From Deltaproteobacteria bacterium HGW-Deltaproteobacteria-15 (lineage in GTDB: Bacteria > Desulfobacterota > DSM-4660 > Desulfatiglandales > HGW-15): a stretch of DNA of 64,000 bases. Both the position numbers and the translations under genes were made by a program. The DNA is taken from the NCBI GenBank assembly GCA_002840535.1, contig PHBH01000002.1, positions 124,001-188,000 of the forward strand. The letters are read 5' to 3'. This document shows positions 59,346 through 64,000 of the stretch, in pieces; positions within the stretch are counted from its first letter, which is position 1; every line of letters starts with the position of its first letter. Below the pieces are notes generated by a model. It was not told the DNA's origin. It saw nothing but the letters and a program-made list of their open reading frames with translations, and ran no database searches.

Positions 59346-60653
59346 TCAAGAAGCGGAACGTATCCCAAAAGACTTATTCCGGACAGTTTTCGATGACTTT
59401 TCAGATTCTCCCGCCCCGCGACCGAACATGCTCATCACCTCGGAAGCGATCACCTCTGCATCCTTCATTTTCACACGGGGGTGGGTGGGGAGATTGATCA
59501 GGTGTTTTGAAACATTCTCGGCCCTCGGGCAGGAGCCCTCTTCATAGTTGCCGACGGCCGGCGAGACGGACTCTTCAAGGACGGAGGTGAACCAGGTGCC
59601 CAGAACGGCATGGGGGGCGGAAACAAAAAACGCCTGAGTGTTTCGATTCTCTATCCAAACCGGGTAGCGGACGTACAGGGGTTCTGCCCCCCTTCGGTGG
59701 CAAGGCGGATTGTAAAACGGGTCGGCCAACTTGCTCCTGTAGAATTCGGCAATTCTCCTGCGGTGTTCCAGGTTGCTCTCGAGCCGACCGAGTTGCCGAA
59801 GCCCCAGAGCGGCTTGAGCATTGCTCAATCGCTGTTCATACCTGACTGGCCGCATGCCTCTTGATTCCTCGCCGGAAACCGGTCGTGGCAGAGGGTGACG
59901 ATTCCCTATCTTGTCATAGAGATATCGTGCGAAGAGGTGCATGTGCGGCTCCGTAAGGAAATGGTAGACGATCAATTTCAACAGGTAACGTACCGTCAGC
60001 CCAGTTTGGGGCGATTGACAACAGCTTCTGAATTCGCGCATTTTCGCGGCCAATTCTTCGTCATTGGTGGCCACCATACCTCCCATGGTCGTTGAAATCG
60101 TTTTCGTCTCCTCAGTACTGAAGACCGACGCTTTTCCAAAGCTGCCGATCATGCGACCCTGATATTTTGAACCCAGTGCGTGGACGCAGTCCTCAATAAG
60201 GATCAACCCGAATCGGCGGGCCAAATAGAGGGCGCTATCCATATCGACCGGGATGCCAAAGGTGTGCTGTACAAGAAGGACCTTGGATCTGGGCGTGATC
60301 TTTTTGGCTATCTGCTCCAGGTCTATGTTGTAGGTGTCCAACGTGCAGTCGACATAGACAGGTTTGGCCCCGGCGAAGCGAATCGCATTGGGAACCACGA
60401 TGTGCGTTGGCACCTGTAGAATCACCTCATCGCCGGGTTTGATCCCAAGAGCGAGAAGCAGGCCATATATACCCACCCGGGCGCTCGAAAAGCTGCAGGC
60501 AAACCGAACTCCCACCTTTCCGGCAAAGGCATCCTCGTATTTTTCGATTTCCGGACCGTCGATGAGTCGCCTCGGATTCAGCAAATAACGCAAGGCAACA
60601 ATACAGTCGCCCAGATTGGTAGTTCCTCCAAGCATGGCTATCCGGCGGCGCAT
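59346..60653 (-). CDS. DegT/DnrJ/EryC1/StrS-family PLP-dependent aminotransferase
   Basis: The 435-residue protein has the DegT fold motifs GPEIEKYEDAFAGKVGVRFACSFSSARVG, ALGIKPGDEVILQVPTHIVVPNAI, VLLVQHTFGIPVDMDSA and ILIEDCVHALGSKYQGRMIGSFG. The probable PLP Lys is near residue 184 in STEETKTISTTMGGMV. Such enzymes transaminate nucleotide-linked or free sugars for cell-surface glycans. The canonical SFHxxKxxx context is changed to STEETKT. It precedes the FemAB-like gene by 27 bases in the reverse direction of transcription (that gene comes first), so they form a likely pair. Confidence 0.9.
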   Translation of the reverse strand: MRRRIAMLGGTTNLGDCIVALRYLLNPRRLIDGPEIEKYEDAFAGKVGVRFACSFSSARVGIYGLLLALGIKPGDEVILQVPTHIVVPNAIRFAGAKPVYVDCTLDTYNIDLEQIAKKITPRSKVLLVQHTFGIPVDMDSALYLARRFGLILIEDCVHALGSKYQGRMIGSFGKASVFSTEETKTISTTMGGMVATNDEELAAKMREFRSCCQSPQTGLTVRYLLKLIVYHFLTEPHMHLFARYLYDKIGNRHPLPRPVSGEESRGMRPVRYEQRLSNAQAALGLRQLGRLESNLEHRRRIAEFYRSKLADPFYNPPCHRRGAEPLYVRYPVWIENRNTQAFFVSAPHAVLGTWFTSVLEESVSPAVGNYEEGSCPRAENVSKHLINLPTHPRVKMKDAEVIASEVMSMFGRGAGESEKSSKTVRNKSFGIRSAS

Positions 60654-60680
60654 AGAGCTTCCTCGCTTTCTAGAAGCAGA

Positions 60681-61874
60681 TTAAAGAAATCTGTAGACCC
60701 AATCCCCCAGGAGCATCGTGAGATTCATCGGTAGGTATCGCCAAACCGAAGTCAGGCACCGATGCATCATGGATTCCCGGTCATGCCCTGAACCGTTTGA
60801 CTCCGGAGGTGCAGGATAGTAATAGCGGACAAGCCGAGCAGGGCTCCCCGCCCATTTCCCTTTGAATTCAGCCAGACCGGAGTTGCCTGCCGGGACTTCC
60901 CCAAGATCGAAGAATTGGAAACCCTCCTTGCATGCATCATGGATTGCATGCCAGATAATGGCATAATTCGGCTGCATGGAGAGGTCTTCAAGTCGCCTTC
61001 CATTGAACGCATAAAAGACAGTTCTGCCGAACATCAGGAAGATCGATCCAGCCAGCAACCTCTTTTCCTCCGGCACAACCATATATGCCAGGAGAAGACG
61101 GATTCGTTTTGGTTGGAGACATTCCCACAGTCCTCGAAAGAACCGGTACGGGCGAGGTGGAACGGCGTGCCAGCGCATCGCCTCCAGATACATGCCATAC
61201 CAGGCCCTCAGTTCCTCTTCCGTCTCGGCCTGCCGAACCTTGACTCCGGCCTTCAATGCCTTGCTTACTCGCTGCTTGATTCTGGCATGATTGCGAGAGT
61301 TCCCGAAGTGGAGCTGCTCAGGCCTGCCGGGCAGCTCGAGCACATACGTTTTCCGCCATGGCTGGCTGACCAGGGCGTCAACCAGCCCGCAGTCCAGTGA
61401 CTGCGGGGGCTTAATTTGCAGGGCCGTGCCTTGCTCCCGACCCGCCTTATCAATGGCCGCGCGCAGGAGTGCACTCGTTGTCTCCGCGTCTATGGAAAGC
61501 GGTCCTGCGACGGGGGTGCGAGGAAGCGAGGAGAGACGGCAGCCGAGGAGCCGGCCCCCCAGACCGAGCGGAAGTCCTTTCGTATGAAAGAGCGGCAGAA
61601 TCCCATGAATCTGACCGGCGAAATCCTCGCAGGCCAGGCAAACCGGCTTGTTGGCGTATTCTTCGGACAGGGCATGAAGATAGGCTGCGGTATGATAAAT
61701 CAACCCGTCCGGATGGGCCGAGACAAACGAGTCCCACCTTGCATCGGTTTGGGGATCGATTTCAACCACCCGCAGCAGGTTTGTCTCTTGCCTGTCCGCA
61801 TCAAACCTTCCGGTGGCTTCCTGGGTCTCAAGACCTCTGACTCCCTCATGGGAACGGGGAAAGGTGGGACCCAT
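60681..61874 (-). CDS. FemAB-like GNAT-fold acyl/aminoacyltransferase
   Basis: The 397-residue protein is soluble with the FemAB double-GNAT layout. It has WDSFVSAHPDGLIYHTAAYLHALSEEY early, NHARIKQRVSKALKAGVKVRQAETEEEL and AGSIFLMFGRTVFYAFNG in the middle, and FQFFDLGEVPAGNSGLAEFKGKWAG near the C-terminus. Homologous proteins occur in PEP-CTERM/exosortase-linked exopolysaccharide loci and in peptidoglycan interpeptide synthesis. GGAG lies before the ATG at 61874. The neighbour is a DegT aminotransferase, so a surface-glycan role is likely, but no glycosyltransferase is in view. Confidence 0.85.
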   Translation of the reverse strand: MGPTFPRSHEGVRGLETQEATGRFDADRQETNLLRVVEIDPQTDARWDSFVSAHPDGLIYHTAAYLHALSEEYANKPVCLACEDFAGQIHGILPLFHTKGLPLGLGGRLLGCRLSSLPRTPVAGPLSIDAETTSALLRAAIDKAGREQGTALQIKPPQSLDCGLVDALVSQPWRKTYVLELPGRPEQLHFGNSRNHARIKQRVSKALKAGVKVRQAETEEELRAWYGMYLEAMRWHAVPPRPYRFFRGLWECLQPKRIRLLLAYMVVPEEKRLLAGSIFLMFGRTVFYAFNGRRLEDLSMQPNYAIIWHAIHDACKEGFQFFDLGEVPAGNSGLAEFKGKWAGSPARLVRYYYPAPPESNGSGHDRESMMHRCLTSVWRYLPMNLTMLLGDWVYRFL

Positions 61875-62253
61875 GATTTCTTCTCCTGCCGGTACTCACA
61901 TGATCATTCGGGCTTCTTCTACTGAAAGACTAGGATGCGGTTGCGTCATTAGAAATGGGAAATTGACTTATTCTGCTAGGTGGGAAGGGTAGCAATTTGA
62001 GGGGGCGCATTTGGCGTAGAGGAACCTGAAATGAATAGGATTCAGTCGGTGGTAGAATACTTAGTTCCAGTACTGTTCCCGAATTCGATCATGAAAACGG
62101 TATTCTGGGAGGTCCGCCTCTGAATGGAGATGTCGCAAGCGGACGCTTGGCGTTCCAATAGATCTGATACCATACAATGCAGATCCATACGCCGGTCGAG
62201 GTAGAGATCCAGACTCGTGAAGATGGGCGCTATCCTCCCGCGAATCGGCATGC
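61875..62253. other. Intergenic stretch with nothing convincing
   Basis: This 379-base gap shows no repeat family and no gene. Two overlapping minus-strand frames of about 70 codons near 62042-62276 lack ribosome binding sites and family similarity. Confidence 0.4.
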
Positions 62254-62706
62254 TCACGATCTGCGAAGAATTTCATTTATGGCTTTGTCCAATGCTTGAA
62301 GAAAGCGGGAACGGTCCCGTTTTGCAAACGGCGGGGGTCCGCCCGTAATCTCACCAACCAGGCGCAGTTCCGAGAGCAGGTCGCGCGTAGCGAGCGCCGT
62401 GCCGATGTTTTCGGCCGTGAACGGCTTTCCCGTGATTCCAAGCACGTACGCCCCTTTCCTTATGCAACGTGCGGCAAGGGGGATGTCCGCCGTAATCACT
62501 ATGTCATTCGCCTCCACGTATTCGACAATCCAGTCGTCAGCAGCGTCCAGTCCCTGATCGACAACCTTCAGGACCACTCCAGGCTCATCGGGGAGGCGCA
62601 TCCGCGATCCGGCAACGAGGGTGACCCCGAGATGGTATCGCCTCGCGACCCGGTAGATCTCTTCTTTAACCGGACAAGCATCGGCATCTACATAAATGTG
62701 CGGCAT
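62254..62706 (-). CDS. YaiI/YqxD family protein (DUF188)
   Basis: From the ATG at 62706 the protein has 150 residues and begins MPHIYVDADACPVKEEIYRV. It has VVDQGLDAADDWIVEYVEANDIVITADIPLAARCI and a C-terminal GGPPPFAKRDRSRFLQALD. This matches DUF188 fully, a PIN-like fold with acidic metal-binding residues (D7, D9) and probable nuclease-like function that remains unproven. The upstream ten codons in the open frame are rejected because the family starts at this Met. Confidence 0.92.
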   Translation of the reverse strand: MPHIYVDADACPVKEEIYRVARRYHLGVTLVAGSRMRLPDEPGVVLKVVDQGLDAADDWIVEYVEANDIVITADIPLAARCIRKGAYVLGITGKPFTAENIGTALATRDLLSELRLVGEITGGPPPFAKRDRSRFLQALDKAINEILRRS

Positions 62707-62748
62707 AATCCGGCTACTGTACCACACGTGTGGCATATGGCAATGCAG

Positions 62749-63096
62749 CTAATCACTTGTGAAGAAGTCTCTTACGCTCCTTCCCATCTGTCTGAGTGTT
62801 TCACCTGTTCTCGTGCCCATATCCTTGAACCATTCTCCAATGGATCTGCCGGTTTTCTTTGCCTGCTGCCCTGTATGTCTTCCCATCTTGCCTAAGCCTT
62901 GACCCACTTCCGTTCCACCTTCCTTGACGGCTTGACCGACTTCCTTCCCACCTTCCTTAATGGCTTTTCCGGCTTCTCCCCCCATTTTCTTCAGACCCTG
63001 CCCCACGTTGCTTGCGCCTTCTTTGAAGCCGTTATCCGCCCGGCATGGGAAGGCCGGCAACAGCAACATCGCCACTACAATCACCAGGATTCGCAT
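62749..63096 (-). CDS. Exported protein of seven 11-residue repeats (LEA/apolipoprotein-like)
   Basis: The 115-residue protein has a signal peptide (MRILVIVVAMLLLPAFP, cut near RADNG). From residue 32 to 108 it is exactly seven 11-residue units, each starting with Gly (GQGLKKMGGEA, GKAIKEGGKEV, GQAVKEGGTEV, GQGLGKMGRHT, GQQAKKTGRSI, GEWFKDMGTRT, GETLRQMGRSV). Eleven-residue repeats make long amphipathic helices that bind membranes or protect against desiccation, as in group 3 LEA proteins and apolipoproteins. It is probably periplasmic and membrane-associating. AGAGG lies before the ATG. Confidence 0.85.
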   Translation of the reverse strand: MRILVIVVAMLLLPAFPCRADNGFKEGASNVGQGLKKMGGEAGKAIKEGGKEVGQAVKEGGTEVGQGLGKMGRHTGQQAKKTGRSIGEWFKDMGTRTGETLRQMGRSVRDFFTSD

Positions 63097-63144
63097 GCGA
63101 AACCTCTGTTAATAATTAATGGTTAATAACTCTTAACGGTTTCC

Positions 63145-63975
63145 TTATATCCTGCTCTCCGCAAGAACTGCAGAAGGCTGGGGATAGCGTCGCTCTTGTG
63201 CAAGGGCAAGATCGGCCAGGAATTCGAAGACCTCCGCCCCCTGGAGATCGGCTCTTTTCTGTTTTTGAGCGTAATGAGCGATCCATTCAAGGTCTGAATC
63301 ATTCGTGCGTGAAAAGGCTCCTTTCCTGAGCCCCAGGGTGAGGCTCTTTTCGTTCAGGATGATCAAGTGCTCAAAGGAACGAGTTGCGCCGGCTTGGGGA
63401 GCAGACCTTCCGAACATCTGCAGATCCGGCTCGAGCGATGCAAAATAGACGGCTTGAAAACCCAGCAGTTCGAAAAAGAGATCCAACGCTTCCCGTACTT
63501 TTGCCGACGACCCCTGCTCCAGGCCCGTCATCCCTTCTCTGATCAGCTGATCAAGGTCGTCCCGGGTGTAAGTGAGATCCAACCGCCCAAGCGCGACAGC
63601 GTGCACTCTCTTGAGTGATTCCTTTCCCCTGCTCACGATGATATCCTGGTCGTTCATGATCCGTCTGATGTTCCTGATGCTGAATACATCCTGCCAGTGG
63701 GGGCTCTTGCGCAGCGTTACGTCGGCCACCGTAGTGTGGTATATGGGCAATTCGTTGTCGAGCACAAGGATCTCCATAATACCGTTCTCCAGCGGCCGCA
63801 CATAGAGGTGGAGATTGGTTCCCTTCCTGTATTCGAAATCGGTCATATCCAGGATTTCCCTGGTGAGTTCCTTGTCCACCAATCTCTTTTCCGGGGGTTC
63901 TTTGATCGAATGGACGGCTTTTCGCAAGAGGCTGTCGAGATGAATCTTTGCCCTAAGGTTCTCTTTGAAGCCCAT
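63145..63975 (-). CDS. Cytoplasmic protein of unknown function
   Basis: The 276-residue protein has a very strong ribosome binding site (GGGAGG) before its ATG at 63975. It has no signal peptide or membrane span. It shows an N-terminal helical part (MGFKENLRAKIHLDSLLRKAV), a beta-rich middle (GTNLHLYVRPLENGIMEILVLDNELPIYHTTVADV) and a helical C-terminal half. I recognise no motif. It ends about 50 bases before the 11-mer repeat protein on the same strand, so the two could be cotranscribed. Confidence 0.75.
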   Translation of the reverse strand: MGFKENLRAKIHLDSLLRKAVHSIKEPPEKRLVDKELTREILDMTDFEYRKGTNLHLYVRPLENGIMEILVLDNELPIYHTTVADVTLRKSPHWQDVFSIRNIRRIMNDQDIIVSRGKESLKRVHAVALGRLDLTYTRDDLDQLIREGMTGLEQGSSAKVREALDLFFELLGFQAVYFASLEPDLQMFGRSAPQAGATRSFEHLIILNEKSLTLGLRKGAFSRTNDSDLEWIAHYAQKQKRADLQGAEVFEFLADLALAQERRYPQPSAVLAESRI

Positions 63976-64000
63976 GGCGACCTCCCTTCAAGTATCTAAG

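Noticed and set aside
62042-62276. Two overlapping minus-strand frames next to the DUF188 gene
   Set aside because: Neither has a ribosome binding site or known family; they compete in the same place.

Overview
The window looks like chromosomal DNA of an anaerobic, Gram-negative bacterium, most likely a sulfate-reducing or syntrophic member of the Desulfobacterota (the former Deltaproteobacteria). This is an inference. It rests on the moderately high GC content, a tungsten/molybdenum-type aldehyde:ferredoxin oxidoreductase, several CoA- and ferredoxin-linked anaerobic enzymes, outer-membrane proteins, and gaps filled with short word repeats and MITE-like elements. No rRNA, phage, transposase gene or CRISPR array was seen.

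Layout. (1) 1-13.5 kb, all on the minus strand: an uptake and catabolism island. It holds a tripartite tricarboxylate-type transporter (tctABC, tctA cut by the window edge), a TIM-barrel amidohydrolase, a two-subunit class I CoA-transferase, a complete Liv-type ABC importer with its binding protein, an aldehyde:ferredoxin oxidoreductase and an IclR regulator. Together they suggest import, CoA activation and reductive or oxidative handling of an organic acid that I cannot identify. (2) 13.8-20 kb, plus strand: tRNA-Leu(TAG), then a complete RND efflux operon (adaptor, pump, outer-membrane channel). (3) 20-31 kb, mostly minus strand: small envelope proteins, a SpoU methyltransferase, an orphan metal ABC permease/ATPase pair, nadC, valS, an acidic repeat protein and, on the plus strand, tRNA-Arg(CCG). 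(4) 31.6-37.2 kb, plus strand: two NarL-type regulators, a PQQ-type sugar dehydrogenase, a 7TM histidine kinase and a receiver-only regulator. (5) 37.2-47.5 kb, plus strand: six tightly packed genes for exported proteins. One carries a protein-kinase-like domain, one has three Ig-like repeats, and the last is an outer-membrane beta-barrel with an extra C-terminal domain. The set overlaps the receiver-only regulator and is the best candidate here for an undescribed system. (6) 47.5-64 kb: a CapA-like phosphoesterase, a Tat-exported amidohydrolase, a molybdopterin oxidoreductase, a membrane histidine kinase, an autotransporter-type barrel, a glycerol dehydrogenase-like enzyme, a ferredoxin-nitroreductase fusion, a DegT aminotransferase with a FemAB-like acyltransferase, and small conserved proteins, including an exported protein made of seven 11-residue repeats.

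The gaps are unusual. At least eight different families of short degenerate word repeats, plus four MITE-like or hairpin elements, occupy them. In some places they abut or run into the ends of genes. Start codons given here were often moved from the longest open frame to an internal codon with a better ribosome binding site; the reasons are in each entry.
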